Notes: generated by a model from the letters alone, not told the origin. Shown: positions 32,973 through 46,126, counted from the stretch's first letter. The stretch: DNA of 64,000 bases from Aedes albopictus (GCF_035046485.1 NC_085136.1:293299080-293363079), one strand, 5' to 3'. Program-made: numbers and translations.

Positions 32973-34279
32973 TTTCTCTTTTGTCCTTTCTATGCTGCTC
33001 TATGCTTGAACGCTTTATGAATGCTTGCGCACTACTGCTATATGAAAGGTAGCGAGAGAGTCGCCGGTGATTGAGTTATAGGACCATCTTTGGTCGAGTT
33101 CGTTTTCTGCTTATGTGCTTTGCTTAGCCAGTTGCTGACAATGAAAAAAAAAATGGAAATTGGACAAATGCTATGTTTGCGGTTACATTTGAACACTAAT
33201 ACTTTACAGTCATGCGATTGCTGTGTGATTGAAATGATCTCACTAGAAATAGAACTTCTTGCTTTAGTTGTGTTTGCCTAAATTACAAATTTGTATTTAT
33301 TAGTGGCTAATAGGTGATCTACAGTTTATTTAGCATGAACTCGTTTATTTCCTTAAACATAGAAAGCTTGAAGAGTTTAGAAAAATATGTGAGAGAAAAA
33401 TGTCGTAAAGCTATGAATAATACGGATGATGTTGACTGAAATGATGACAAATTTGAATTAGATTTTCTCTTAACCCATCAATGATCTCCATGCGTTATTA
33501 TTCAGTTTTTACGTACCTGTTTATATTTTTGGAAGTCAAAATCTTAAAAATAGCGAACCCAATTATTTCGGATGTACTAGGCAATATAAATTGTCTTTGA
33601 GTTTGAAAGTCTACGGCTGAATAAGCAACTTTTTATATAATTGCGGATGGAGTTCTTTTCTGGTTATATTGAATTATATAACACGATTAACTAGGCACAT
33701 CATAGCAAACATAGAATATCATCAGAGATTAAGGACAAACGTCTTGGAATCCCGCTTTAACAGTGCATCAAAACTTCAGATGCACAAATCTCAAGACGCA
33801 AGCTTCAAATAACAATACATTTTACTATTCTGTTCTTGCTCACTTGTAATATGCTCAAAATAAGAAGTTCAGGTGAGCTGTTTTTGTTTACGTAGGGATT
33901 TGTGCCCTCAAAATCGTGAGTAGGTGCCAAAGTCGGCCATTTTGGCTGCCATATTGGGATTCTTCCAAGTCTGTCCTTAAAGATACTTACAATATAGGTA
34001 TTTAGAATCATCCAAACTGTTCTGCAATTCAGAAGAACATCAGATCAAAAACCGTAACAATAATTTTTATTGAGTATATTGAGTTACACAACATTAGCTT
34101 TCGCAAGTATCGTAGCCCCTGGAAACTTCAGATACATCATGGAATGCTTACAGGATTCTCTTTAACTCAAGGAACTTCTCGAAGCTGTGATTGAGTTCAT
34201 AATTTGAAGGCCATGATAATAAAATTTTCATCATAGAATGACGTATTGCACTCATTTATATTCACTGACTTTTATGAGC
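32973..34279. other. Unassigned, intron-like DNA
   Basis: Follows the putative splice donor at 32968. AT-rich, no element ends or supported coding sequence. Confidence 0.5.
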
Positions 34280-34281
34280 TA

Positions 34282-34640
34282 AGGACTGTTCATTAAAGAA
34301 AGTGGACACCTTTTTTCAATAGAGAATATTTATTTTCGAACAAATCCATAAGTTTATTTTTTATAAATGACAATCAACATGCATGTGGCCGAATTCACGT
34401 GAGTTTGAACATTTACTTCGCATTTCTGAAGAACGCTCGGACTTTCCTCTTGATACCTTCCATTAAATTCTGCACAACGTCCTCCGTAACCTTTCGTTGT
34501 GCCGCAGACCAAATTTTATTGAAGCAATCAACAGAACTTGCTTCTCTTCCATCTTTCTTGAGATGCCGCCTAATTATTGTCCAGTATCTTTCCACAGGAC
34601 TGTATCCAGTATCTGTTCCAAAGTGAACACAGAAAAACTC
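34282..34640 (-). pseudogene. Tc1/mariner-type transposase C-terminal remnant
   Basis: On the minus strand the last 70 or so codons read VERYWTIIRRHLKKDGREAS, then FNKIWSAAQRKVTEDVVQNL and MEGIKRKVRAFFRNAK, with a stop at 34413. The pattern (P-x-ERYW segment, then basic residues, then a helical tail) matches the end of DDE/D transposases of the Tc1/mariner group, whose third catalytic acidic residue normally lies in the ERYW region. Upstream the frame degenerates. An end-like sequence AGGACTGTTCATTAAAGAAA at 34282, next to TA, probably marks the terminal repeat downstream of the gene. The other end is missing. The enzyme would cut and paste the element; this copy cannot. Confidence 0.7.
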
Positions 34641-35229
34641 AACTACTTTGTGGACGTAATGACTCCACCATCATCAACACACGCTCTGCGCTGCTGGATG
34701 CTTCATGTCAACAACGGCCGCATGAATGCGACCGGCCCATAAGCAAGCGTGGTGAATTTTCTCTTTTGAGTGCCAATGACAGGGAAAATGTTGTTATTGA
34801 ATCTCGGCGTCACCACGATGTGAGCGACGAGAGAATTTTTGTTCTCTTCTCACCCACCTCCGTGAAGGAAAGAGGCTTTAACGTCAGAAGCGGTGTGGTG
34901 AAAAGACAAAAACTCACGTTCGTTGCATGCTTTCATTTTTTTGCAACCCTGGAAAATCAGACATATTGATGCTGTGAAAGCTGGCGATATAGCCCTCCAC
35001 TCCGCACTACCTGCAGCGTTTGCTCCTGTAGTGGCCCTTACAAGCCCACGATTTGTGTCCTTGCTTGAAACACGCCTCTGGCAGCTCGTAGATGCTGAGC
35101 GGGCACTCGGTTCAGCCTACTCTGAGCTTACCGATTGCAGTCGCCTTGTTCACCTCTTCTACAGGGGCTTTTTATTCTTTCTAAACCATAGGGGGAAAAA
35201 TTTGCTCAACAGACACCCCAACAGGAACA
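34641..35229. other. Unassigned DNA
   Basis: Moderate GC, with frames of up to 130 codons lacking recognised motifs. Could be the degraded remainder of the transposon or unique sequence. Confidence 0.4.
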
Positions 35230-36800
35230 GAAATCTATGAAGGAATTCCATCAGAAATTTCAAGAGGATTTTTTTCAAAAGATTTCTCCATCAATTTCTC
35301 TTGTAATTCCTCTAGGAAAGCCTGCTGCTGTTCCTTTGAAAATTCATCCGAGGATTTCTCCAGGATTTCATCCTGGGTTTCCGGCTCCTCTTGATGTTCT
35401 TTCAGGGTTCTAGGTTAGAGAATTCAGCTTATCAGTCCTTGATTCTTTAGAACGAAAACGATGAGGATTCGTCCCTCAGGATGGTAACAACCGTGACCGA
35501 AACGTAAGGACAAATCTTAACCATTTCGTTCTAGAGAATCAAGGACTGATAAGCTGAATTCCCTAATCTAGAACATGGGTCCAACAGTCGAGTTTATCCA
35601 GGATTCCCTGCTATGATTCCGCCAGCGATTTATTTCACCGATTCCATTTTTTGTTTTTTTTTTTGAAATCCAATAATTACTCCTGGGATTCCTTCGGGAA
35701 ACCCTACTGGATTTCTTGTTGATATTTCTCAAGGACTTTCAGTAGAAACATTTGAGTGGAAGATTCCCTGCAGGAATTGTATGGGAAACCCAGAAAAAAT
35801 CATGGAGAATTCCTGCAAGAAATGTCCAGAGCAATCCCAGTAGCAGTCCTGGAGAATCTCAGAAGTACTTCCTAAAATAATCTAAAGAGCATTGCCAGCA
35901 TGAATTCAACATTTCTAAAGAACCCGTGAATAAATTGCAGCAGGAATTGCTGGAGGAATCCCAGCAGGAGTTTATATTGATAATGCCATAAGAATTATTG
36001 GATGTATCCTTGCAGAAATTTTTGGAGGAATCCTTGAAGGTATTTCTTCAGCAATCTCAGCAGGAATTTCTAGAGAATTCCATCAGAGGTTCCTGGAGGC
36101 AATCCTAAAGAAATCTTTGTAGAAATCCTTTTATAATTTCTCCACAATGTTCTGATGGAATTCCTATAAAGTCTAAACATTCTGTCGTATCAAACAAAAT
36201 GCGAACGGCACGTTTGATCGTATTCCAGGATTCAGTTATTTTTGCTCAACACAGTCGTTAGGGAAGCGATGCCTGAACGATAGGCAAACAGTTTCAAACA
36301 ATAAACTAAATATTCTCGTTGGGATTGCTTCAGACGACTCTGCAAAGGTTCCTTTCCATATTTATCTTGGATTATATCAGAGACCTCTCATAGGATTCTT
36401 AAAAATTCCTGTTGCGATTCCTTCAGAGATTTTTTAAGGATTCCTTTAGGAAATTATTAAGGGTATCAGTAGGCACTCCTTCAAAAGTTTCTCTAAGAAT
36501 TCTTGCTAGGGCTTCTCAACGATTTTCAGCCGAGATTTCTCCAGTAATTACTGTTGGGATTCCTTCAAGAATTCCAGGAAGATTCCCAGCAAGAATTGCC
36601 GGAGGTATCACAGAAAAAAGGTCCTGGTAGAAATATTTCTAAATTTATCTCAGCAGTATTTCTGGAATAATACCAGCGGGAATTCCTGAAGGAAACTGAA
36701 GGCGATTTCCAACAGGGGGAACATTCTAAACCAATTTCTGTAGTAATCCTCGAAGAAATCCCTGAAAGAATCACAGAAGGAATTTTTGGAATAATCTCAG
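35230..36800. repeat. Degenerate GAATTC-type repeat
   Basis: Pyrimidine-rich units (TCTTGTAATTCCTCTAGG) at 35230-35400 and purine-rich units (GGAATTTCTAGAGAATTCC) at 35760-36180 flank short non-repeat pieces. About 36180-36310 is unassigned. Confidence 0.7.
35408..35573. mobile_element. Palindromic MITE, 166 bp
   Basis: TTCTAGGTTAGAGAATTCAG and CTTATCAGTCCTTGATTCT at the left are inverted at the right as AGAATCAAGGACTGATAAG and CTGAATTCCCTAATCTAGAA. The loop contains CCGAAACGTAAGGACAAATC. Target duplication not clear. Confidence 0.72.
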
Positions 36801-36819
36801 TTGTAATTACTATCGTTGG

Positions 36820-36945
36820 CAGCTGTTTTTCTTACTAGCTCTCTTGCTAAATAAAAACGAGAAAACAAGGATGGAAGAGAGAGGTTGGTCCTTTCTCTCA
36901 TCCCGCTCTTTCTCGTGTTTATCAAAAAGAATGGGCGAGAGAAAA
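36820..36945. repeat. Inverted repeat beside a SINE
   Basis: AAATAAAAACGAGAAAACAA and AAGAGAGAGG pair imperfectly with CCTTTCTCTCATCCCGC and TTTCTCGTGTTTAT. A small hairpin element of unknown class. Confidence 0.45.
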
Positions 36946-36962
36946 AAGACAGACCAAACTAG

Positions 36963-37149
36963 TTTTTTTTTTATCTGTATTAACGAGATTTTTAGCCCTA
37001 GGCTAGTTCATCTCGGGACCCACGCTTTACTTCCCTTCCGAAGGAAGAACTCACATTTTGCGAGTTTGTCGGGAGTGGGACTCGATCCCAGGTCCACGGC
37101 GGGATAGTCAAGGGTTCTAACCAACACACCACGTCCGCTCCACGCCCAC
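36963..37149 (-). mobile_element. tRNA-derived SINE, minus strand
   Basis: Reverse complement: GACGTGGTGTGTTGGTTAGA (A-box region), CTGGGATCGAGTCCCACTCC (B box), then a 3' part CTAGGGCTAAAAATCTCG and TTAATACAGAT before an A run. ACTAGTT lies on both sides (36958, 37150). The CTAAAAATCTCGTTAATA end is unlike Feilai. Confidence 0.75.
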
Positions 37150-37299
37150 ACTAGTTGCTGTAATTGCATGACATACTCTAGTAATGATTTTTACAAGAAT
37201 ACTCCAATTTCCTCCAGGAATTCCTTCTGTGACCCCTCGAGCGATTACTTCAAAAATTCTACAAGGAAATCTATTGGTATTTGTCCCAGGTTGAAATGC

Positions 37300-40084
37300 A
37301 GACCCTGTTTCGTTTGAAACGTTATTCTGGCAAGAAAAAAAAACAGAAGGAGATGTATTTAATTCGAAAAATAACGGTTTTTCCGTGACTTTCTAGCAGA
37401 ACTGGTCTGCACAAGTTCTTCTTATACCATATTCTCATGTTCAGCTTCTAAAATGAGCTGTAGGTGATTGAATTTAAATATGACGAAATTAATTTTTCAG
37501 CACTGAATTTTATTACAAGGAATAACTTTGTAAAACACTCAACAATTCCCAAAAATCGCTAGAAAATATTATTACAAAAACATATTTTAAGGGGTCGTCC
37601 ACAAAAACATATAACCCTTTAAACTGAACAAATAAGCACATGGTTAGCAAGCCTCGTTGGATAAATATACGACTCGCTCTGAAAAAAAATCAACATTTTG
37701 CAACTTGTTGCATAAATAACTATTTTGCGCCTTTGGCAGTGTTTTGAATTTTTTAGTAAGCCCCCTGCCTACGGGTTAATTGTCACCGCTATACAATACC
37801 ATTGTAACGATGGTAAACTCATTATCCACCAAAATGATTTCCTTGGTTCACATGAATAGCAAGGATGCCTCACCTGACATAGAGCAGCACATTGCTGGGT
37901 GCCTGCCTGTATCTGTTACTGCCTGATTAAATAACCATAGTTCCAAGTTTCCGCTGTCACTCATTCTGAACCAGCCTTTTCAAAAAGGATTTACACGGCA
38001 TCACCAATCCCAACCATTCCAGCTTGCAAAATTCTAACGTAATTTTCAGAACATCTCACCTTCCCGTAGCTAAGTGAATCACATCACCTTGCAGTGACTT
38101 TTTCAGTGCACCTTCTTCCATTATTTTGCGTCACACTTTTCCCGCGGAAAACAAAGACCTAGAAAGTGCATCTGCTGCACAGTTTGTGCTATTTTCCATC
38201 GCGTGGAAAATTACCTTCCAGTCGGCGGGCGACGCCGTTCCACGCGTAAAATTCTTCTCTCATTAATATTTATCACTGACAATCTTATTACCAGTGAGAC
38301 CTTTTAATTGGTTTTCTCGAACCGAACGTTTCTACCACTCCCCGGCGTCACCTCATTTCGGTCACAGGGGCCCTCCCAGTTGAAGCTCTTATTTATCCTC
38401 ATTTACCACCACGGCGATGGCCTTCTGATGGTCGCCCGGCTCTCAAGACACACCGCACTGCCTCAGCTTCTCAGTGGGAAACTAAAGTGTAGGTAAGTGT
38501 AAGAGGGGGGCATTAGGGACTTAATGTGCTCTTCGATCAGGATGTTGCTGCCCTCAAGACGCAGCAGATGCTCCTTCTGCGTCCTATTAAATTACACTTA
38601 AAAGACTCATTCCCTGTGATCGCCTTAAAATGAAGATAGTATATGAGTTGAAGCTACCTACCTACATAGTTGGATGGAGATGCTCGATGGTGGGGCTTGG
38701 GTGTCTTCGCAGCTGGGTGCCTGTTGATGTAACCTACGTTATTACCAATGTTGTTGGTTGGAGGGGTTGTAGTAAACGCACGAATTTCGAAAGTAAAATT
38801 AGGAAAAAATATGTTGAAGAGAGTTTTATAGAGAGCCAAGTTTGAGAATCGATGCCTTATCCCATTTTCCCATCAGAACAATTTACAAAACTAAAGGAGC
38901 ATGTGTCGAACGTCATACCTAGCTAGCTGTAGACACTAGTTTCTTCACATGGAAAAGTGCAAAAACCTGCTTTATAATCCGACATTAAAGTGTGGCTTAT
39001 CCCATTAAGTCTATTGAGTAACATCTCCCATGATCTTTTCGAAGCAGCCACATCCTTTGTATCGCAAAGTTTCCTGTTTCGTGATTTAAATCAAAGTGGA
39101 GTTCATTCAACGTATCATAGATATCCTAGGATCATTTTTGTCATTTAATGATATTATGACAAAAAAAAAAACAGCTTGGTTTAATGTTCTCAACATTTCA
39201 CAGCTGCAATTTAATTATGGTTGTGGACAGTCACCACAACCATCCGATGCCGTCATTTGATTGACCTGAGCCGCAGAAGCGGTGGCATATCGGTGGCAAT
39301 TGATGCTCCCACCATCAGTCATTTTTTTTTTTCGAGTGTGTGCGTGTGCGTGTGGAAGCAATCCAAACCACAACCGTAAATGAATTTGATGTAATCCCCA
39401 ATCATTGTCACCATCAGTTTTAAAAGCTTTATTACCCCCATATCGTTATAAAGCATTTAGTGGAGAATGGGATCTGGATACAATGGAATAACAAACATTA
39501 AACAACATGACAGCAAACTTCGCTGACACATGTTTTTCGAATACACAAAATATATAAATCATCAATGATAAATCACGGTGTTATTATTTTATCGAATACA
39601 TAATACGATTGTATTAGAAGAAAAATAAAGTATGCGAACAATGAACAATTTTCCACTAACTATGAGCTGACTAAGCCAGCAATGGAATGAGCAAGTTTGT
39701 TTTCTATGTTTGTCAATGCTTCAAAATATAACATGAAAAAAATCAATAACAAAGTTTAAATATCCGCTGTTTTTGTGAATATAATTGTGTTGTACACGAA
39801 CCAGAAAAAAAAAAAACAAACAACTAATTAATGCCATTTTACTAGAGCGCTAACCTCGTCCAGTCGATCGGTCAGCCACTTGGCGTACATAGTTGCAATC
39901 AGCGTTCCATTTAGACCAATTCATTACTGCGTGAATTGTCACCTAATCGAATAAGCACTCTCAAATGCTTTTCAGTATTAGCCGGCATATGTGAGCATCA
40001 AACGGCACTTCTCAGAAACATATGTCCCACTACAGTGAGAAATGAAACAAATAATAACTCTTGTTTTTTTTTTTTGCCTGGTAG
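37300..40084. other. Unassigned DNA, possibly unique host sequence
   Basis: No element ends with clear duplications. A splice-donor-like GTAAGTG occurs at about 38494 after a patch of balanced composition (38000-38490), but no convincing coding frame accompanies it. AAGGGGTCGTCCACAAAAAC near 37590 could be one end of a short MITE. Otherwise AT-rich. Confidence 0.45.
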
Positions 40085-40095
40085 GGTCTACCAAC

Positions 40096-40346
40096 GGGGT
40101 CTCCAGTTAGCCTAGTGGTTAAGGCTATGGATCGCCAATCCGGAGACGGCGCGTTCCAGTCGGGAAAATTATCTCGACTCCCTGGGCATAGTGTATCATT
40201 GTATTTGCCTCGCAATACACAAATTCATGCAATGGCAGGCGAAGGAAGCCCTTCAATTAATAACTGTGGAAATGCTCAAAGAACACTAAGTTGAAGAGAG
40301 GCAGGCCAAGTTCCAGTGGGGAACGTAGAGCCATAGAGAAGAAGAA
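40096..40346 (+). mobile_element. Feilai: Feilai-type SINE, second copy
   Basis: Head GGGGTCTCCAGTTAGCCTAG, body CTCCCTGGGCATAGTGTATC, ATTCATGCAATGGCAGGCG, ACACTAAGTTGAAGAGAGGC, tail GAAGAAG. GGTCTACCAAC on both sides (40085-40095, 40347-40357). The B box has lost its centre (GGCGCGTTCCAGTCGG), so internal promoter activity is doubtful. Confidence 0.92.
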
Positions 40347-40357
40347 GGTCTACCAAC

Positions 40358-41589
40358 AATTTGATGACCGATTCGCTTGCTTTCAAGAAACTTTGAGAGC
40401 CGTCAGAAAACCAAGATGATTTTGTAATCATCGATATGAAAATGAATAATGAAAAATTGTAACTTGATCGCATCAAATTGCAACAAAGCTTTTTCTATTG
40501 TTTTCAGCTTCCAAAGCAACTGTGCTTATTAGGGGCTGTCCATAAACACCATGACCTTTTTTTCTGAACTATAGACCCCCCCATTTTCCACCATGAAAAA
40601 AAAATCAGGAGATACCTTGATCCATACTCTATATGTGCACGAAAACCGATTTTGAAAATATTGCTTCGTTATTTTATAAAAAATCAAAAACCAAAAAGTG
40701 AGGAAATGGATCCAGTTTCGCCTTAACTTAAAATTCTTAGCACGGGAGAAAATTATAACGATTACATTATTTTTCTAATAAAACACTAAACTATCCAAAA
40801 CTTCAACATCGTTTCAAAATTCAAAATGCAAATTATAGTTCATTTCATTTCCCTCTAATTGATTTATATATAAATGTGTTTTGAAGGAAAGTTACTACAT
40901 AGCCGCCAATAAATTGAAAAGGTTATGGGATGCATATTAAAAATAGACCAATTTACTGAAAAATCGTGAAATAAATGAAATTGCTATAAATGTTTCTCTT
41001 GTTAAAAACTTCAAGTTAAGTCAAACGTTTTTCGAAGTTCATATATAAGTCATAAATGGTAAAAATTTCATTGCATTCGGTTCATTGAATCCTATAGCTC
41101 CGTTGGCTCAAAGTTGGCTATCGGATAATTATACCTTTTTCTAGAATCAATATAACTTCGTGGAGAATAGCCCGAGCTTTTCCAAATTTGGACCAATGAT
41201 ACACAACTAGTTGAATTAGTTGAATAAGACAACTAGTGAAAATTTTAGAATATTTGATGCACTTTTCGAAAAGTTACAGCTAGTTCAACATTTTTTGAAA
41301 AGTGAAAATTTTGCCTGTCTTGATCATTTTGTCTATCCCCTGTATCTTACAAATAGTACTTAAAAACAATATTGTATTACTATTTGAAAGATATGTAACT
41401 CATTGTATCCGAATAACTAGCTCAGCAATTTGTTATCCGATTCACTTACCTTTTGGCAGTAAACAAGAGCAACTAAAAACACATGCAAAGTTTTGTTATA
41501 TTCAATATGTTGTTTCATATTAGACAAGCGAAGGAGGCTCCTATTCATGTGAATTTTTGGAAATAACTGGCACCTTCATAAATACAATT
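40358..41589. other. Unassigned DNA with one MITE-like end
   Basis: GGGGCTGTCCATAAACACCA at 40534 matches the left end of the 11113 family, but no right end is found. The rest is AT-rich; GGCTATCGGATAATTATACC near 41118 and TTTGTTATCCGATTCAC near 41429 are weakly inverted. Confidence 0.45.
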
Positions 41590-41980
41590 TCATAGTGCAA
41601 AAATCTCTGTGGTACTGGGACCTATTCCGAGGATTCCTTTAAAAATCCCTTCAAGTAAAAAAAATATATATATACCGGCATTCTTTCAGAAATTGGTTCT
41701 GGGATTATTTAAAATACAGTGAAAATCTCTGGAGAAGAAATCTCCAGAATAGGAATTCTTGAAAGAATATACACACCATAAATTGCTTTAGATATTACTC
41801 CAGGAGTTTGTTTTAAAAATCTTGCATGAACTCTATAAGAAATTCTTCCAGATAATCCTCAAAAAACAAAATCTCATGAGTTCCTATAGATATTCTCTTA
41901 AGAATCTCAAAAGCCTTCCTTTATAGATTTCCTTTTATAAAGTTTCCTTCTGAAACTCCATTACAGATTATTTTGGAAAT
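41590..41980. repeat. Degenerate GAATTC-type repeat
   Basis: Mixed purine- and pyrimidine-rich units such as GGAGAAGAAATCTCCAGAAT, more degenerate than the block at 62440. Confidence 0.6.
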
Positions 41981-42299
41981 CCCTTTTTGCCTTTCTCGTA
42001 CACCAAGTGTACTGGAAAGGCTATATGTTCACTCCAAAAATGACTTTTTGATAGGAGGCCCGGAGGGTCGAGTCACATATACCAATCAACTCAGCTCGAC
42101 GAATCGAGGTGATGTCTGTGTGTGTGTATGTGTGTGTGTATGTGTGTGTATGTATGTGTGTATGTGTACAAAAAAACTCACATCACTTTTTGGCAGTAAA
42201 CCACAACCGATTTTAATGACCGACGGTTCATTCGACGTGGAATCTGGTCCCATTGTTTCCTATTGAAAATGGTTCGGATCGGTCCAGCCGTTCCGGAGT

Positions 42300-43570
42300 T
42301 ATGGCCATTTAGGTATTCCGGACCTGTACCCCACAAAGGGGCCAGATATGAAAACGCTACAAACCCATTCATGCGGCACATCAAACTACGGCATTTTCGA
42401 TAACTTGATGAATGGTAAGCAGAAAAATAGTCTGAGACCATGTCTGAACCGGTTGTGTTCCGGAACCGGTTCCGGGTGTCCCGCCGGAAGTGGCCAAACA
42501 TAAAAGTGATCTAAACCCATGCATGCGACATATCAAACCGCGGCTTTTTCGATAACGTGATGAACAGTAAGCAGGAAAACATTCTCAGAACATATCGGAA
42601 CCGGTAGTGTTCCGGAACCGGTACCAAATGTCCCACCGGAGGTGGCCAAGTATAAAAGATAACCAAACCCATGCATGCGTCACATCAATTAGTGGCTTTT
42701 TTGATATCCTGATGAACAGTTTGCAGGAAAATATTCTCAGACCATTCCGGAACCGGTTGTGTTCCGGAAACGGTTCCAGGTGTCCCGTCAGAAGTGGCCA
42801 AATATAAAATTGATCTAAAACCATGTATGCGACATATCAAACCGCGGCTTTTTCGATAACCTGATGAGCAGTAAGCAGGAAAGCATTTTCAGACCATATC
42901 AGAAACGGTAGCGTTCCGGAACCGGTTGCAAATGTCCTACCGGAGGTGGCCAAGTATAAAAGTTAACCAAAACCATGCATGCGGCATATCAAAAGGTGGC
43001 TTTTTTGATATCCTGATGAACAATAAGCAGGAAAATATTCTCAGAAAATATCTGAATCGGTAGTGATCCGGAAACGGCTTCGGGTGTCGTGCCGGAAATA
43101 GCCAAATATAAAAGTGAACCAAACCCATGCATGCGACACATCGAATCGCGGATTTTTAGGTATCTTGATTTGGCAAAAAAAAAAGTTTCCGACTATATTG
43201 GGGACAACCGGTAGTGTTCCACAACCGATTACGGTTGCCCCATCGGAAGTGGTCAAATGTAAAGGAGAACCAAACTATAAATACGACACATTAAATGAAT
43301 TCTTAGGTAACCTGATTAACGGTTAACAAGGAAAAAAATTTAGACCAACAGTGTGCCGAAACCGGTTCCAGGTGCCCCGACGGAAGTGGAAATGTAGAAC
43401 GGAACCAAACGCATACACGCAGTACATAAAATAACGGCTTCTTCGATAACGCAAAGAACGGTCAGCAAGAAAATAGTCCCAGGCCACATTTACCGGTAGC
43501 GTTCCGGAACCAGTTTCGAGTGCCTCGCCGGAACTGGAGAAATGCACAAATGAACCAAAACCATGCATGC
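42300..43570 (-). repeat. 152-bp tandem array, copy 2
   Basis: GATGAAC or GATGAG recurs at 42559, 42711, 42863 and 43015, exactly 152 apart. Units carry GTTCCGGAACCGGTTCC and ACCCATGCATGCG. Part of a further unit resumes after the inserted MITE at about 44520-44670. Confidence 0.9.
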
Positions 43571-43574
43571 ATTA

Positions 43575-44513
43575 GGGGAACTGGGGGTAAGACGCCCACG
43601 TTAAGGAAGAGTCCAATTTTAACCACGAAACACTTCATAATTCACACTTTTTTGACACAACTATGAATTCATTCATCAGCTTAAGCTTCAACATGTTTCC
43701 TTACAAATGGTAGGAACCATTAACCAGTTTTATGTTTTGCTACTCAAAATTTCAAATGTGAAAAAAAGTTTGATTCTCAGCATTTTAGTTTTAATGCGGG
43801 ATAATACGCGCCACTAGCTACAGCGAACGTCAGGATTCCAAATTGTGCTCATATACTTGCGTGCATGGTTTGTTGTCGAGTTTTATTGTTCGTGAATGGT
43901 AAACAGTCATTACATAATTATGGCTCACCTGTAATTATGGGTCAATTCCATTTAAATTGCATAGTGAGCTGTTTTATCAACAATTCCGACAAAATGACCC
44001 ATGGACAAGTGATTTGTGAACTTATTTATAATAAAAATGTCCTATTGTATGGCACTTATTTGTGTTCTACACAATTTATGCCAAAATTTTGATCTTAATT
44101 GCTGTTTTAATGTATTTCACTAGGGGTGGGCATTTTACCCCACACATGTCTCAGAAGTCTGGACCCTTGTATAAAAATTATAGGAGTCAAATTCAATACT
44201 TTTCTCGTCTGGAACACAAATAATGGAAGTGTGCACAATAATTTGTGGGAATATCAAGAAGAAATTTCTTTTAAAATATGTAAAAAAGTGCAAAAAATTG
44301 ACTGGCCAAAATTAAATCAAAAGTGGCAAAAAGCATTTTTTTTGTGTTTTTGTACAATTTTTATAGTAAAAATATGTAAACTAAAATGTTAAGATGCATT
44401 TTTATTCTTATTTTAACGATTCCAGCTGAAAAAAAGTATAAAAAAATAACGTTGTTTCCTTCAATTAATACTGCGCATCTTTCCCCCTATGGGCGTTATG
44501 GCCACAGTTCCCC
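43575..44513. mobile_element. TA-flanked MITE, 939 bp
   Basis: Ends GGGGAACTGGGGGTAAGACG and the inverse of GGGGAACTGTGGCCATAACG, with TA outside each (43573, 44514). Inner sequences TGCGGGATAATACGCGCC and GGGTGGGCATTTTACCCC resemble the terminal motif. It interrupts the 152-bp array, so it is the younger of the two. Confidence 0.82.
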
Positions 44514-45529
44514 TACACCAATTTGCGAATTTTTAGGAATACTGATTACCAATTTGCATGAAACTAGTCTAAATAAGGCCATATCAGGGACAATCGGTAA
44601 GTGGTAAAATGTGAACCGAAAGTGGTAAAATGTGAAATTGAACCAAACCCATGCATGTGATGTGGTACCATAAAACTACGCTAATTCGACAATGATTGCT
44701 GTCAAATTACCTAGGTAAACTTTTAATTCGATGAACAAACCCCTATTTTAGTGGTTAGTTTGTTTTTGAACACAGATTTTACAGATATTGTGGTGGTACG
44801 AATTGATAGCTTGTTCATTTTACGATTGTTGGCTCCCGAAGTTCACTGTGGTTGATCACCAAACGAATCAGGTGTCGGAAAGCACCAAATTTGAACTTCC
44901 GGAAGTAGCAGCTGCACGAGGAGCCGCTGCGGGTGTGAGTAACATCACAATATCGGATCGTTCGTATTTACAGTGTATTACACTGTGACATTTGATCATT
45001 TTTTAACTCGACAAACATCGAATGAGCGGGGTACGAATTAAAACGTGTCGTATTAAAGAGTGATGAATACACAGGGTTCGACAGAACATCAAATAGGAGC
45101 TTTTTTGATAACGTTTTCTTCACTACTTACGTTCGTGTTTTCAACGTCCAATAAAATATAACCTAAAATGTGCAGAAAAAAAACTTTGTCGAAGACCGCA
45201 AAGTGATCTGTGCTTGTGTAAAAGTTATATCTTAGTTTGTTAGTATCGTCTTGATACTGATCAGCCTCCAGTGTTAGTGAAGGTGCTCAAGCAGTCAACT
45301 GAGACTTCTGATATTATTTAGCTCTGCATATACGTTGAACATAACGTCGGACTATGTACCATCAATAAGTTTTAAGTCAATGCAATGATGGCTTTCATAA
45401 AATGCTTGCTTATTTTTAAATATCAGGATTCAGGAACACTTTGACATACGTCGACGGAAAGATCGTGAGAACATATACGACGAGAAAGGCACTATCACCA
45501 CTAGGTGGATTAATTTGGGTTTTTTTTGA

Positions 45530-45850
45530 TAATGTAACAGAAATTTCTTCAAGAATTTCCCCAGGGATTTCAATATGATTTCCCACAGGACCGTCTCCAG
45601 AATTTCTCCAGGGATTCATCAAGAAAATGCTGCAGGAATTCCTGCTGCGATTTTTGCATCAATATTTTCAGTACTTCCTGGAGGAATTTCTCCAGAGATG
45701 CCTGCAGAGATTCCTTTAGAAATTTCTTCACGCATTCTTCCGTGTTTTTATCCAGAAATTTATTCAGAAGTTTATTCATCGATTTTTGAGGAATTCATTC
45801 AGCAATCTATTCAAAACCATTTTCAATAATTTTTGAAGCAATTTTATTAG
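45530..45850. repeat. Degenerate GAATTC-type repeat, pyrimidine-rich
   Basis: Clear units such as AATTTCTCCAGGGATTCATC and TCCTGGAGGAATTTCTCCAG with 12-base spacing. Both strands read open for 70-84 codons, an effect of the repeat. Confidence 0.75.
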
Positions 45851-45854
45851 AAAC

Positions 45855-46126
45855 TAGCTGTACCCGGCAAACTTCGTCTTGCCTACAGCGTTTTTTGACG
45901 TTTCAAGTTTCTAGCCAAGACAAAGTCCCCGGTCAAAATATATTGAAGTTCGATTTTAAAAAACTCTCATTTTTTCATGTTTTTGCCTCATGAACCTTCC
46001 TTGGGTGAAAACTAACAGAACAAAACTAAGACGACCAAAATCGGACCTTCTGTTCACAAGTTATGCGCGGTCCCACGTATGCCACTACTTTTTCATATAT
46101 ATATATATATATATATAGATTTATAA
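45855..46126 (+). repeat. Dispersed repeat CTAGCTGTACCCGGCAAACT with (AT)n end
   Basis: Starts CTAGCTGTACCCGGCAAACT, includes GTTATGCGCGGTCCCACGTA and ends in TATATATATATAGAT. This head and tail look like a widespread insect repeat, from memory; class not assigned. Confidence 0.55.

Larger units (their letters stand above)
41985..45525 (-). mobile_element. Long element with 152-bp tandem units, copy 2
   Basis: Reverse-oriented copy of the 11591-14853 element: TTTTGCCTTTCTCGTACACC with GGCTATATGTTCACTCCAAA at one end and ACGACGAGAAAGGCACTATC with ACCACTAGGTGGATTAATT at the other. Modules appear in the same order: terminal module, (TG)n tract, 152-bp array, unique module with CATATACGTTGAACATAACG. 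A TA-flanked MITE interrupts it at 43575-44513, and a piece with ACTTTGTCGAAGACCGCAAA near 45190 resembles foldback arms. Confidence 0.8.

Noticed and set aside
38000..38500. Exon ending at the GTAAGTG near 38494
   Set aside because: A donor-like sequence alone is weak; no frame before it has coding character, so no exon was called.
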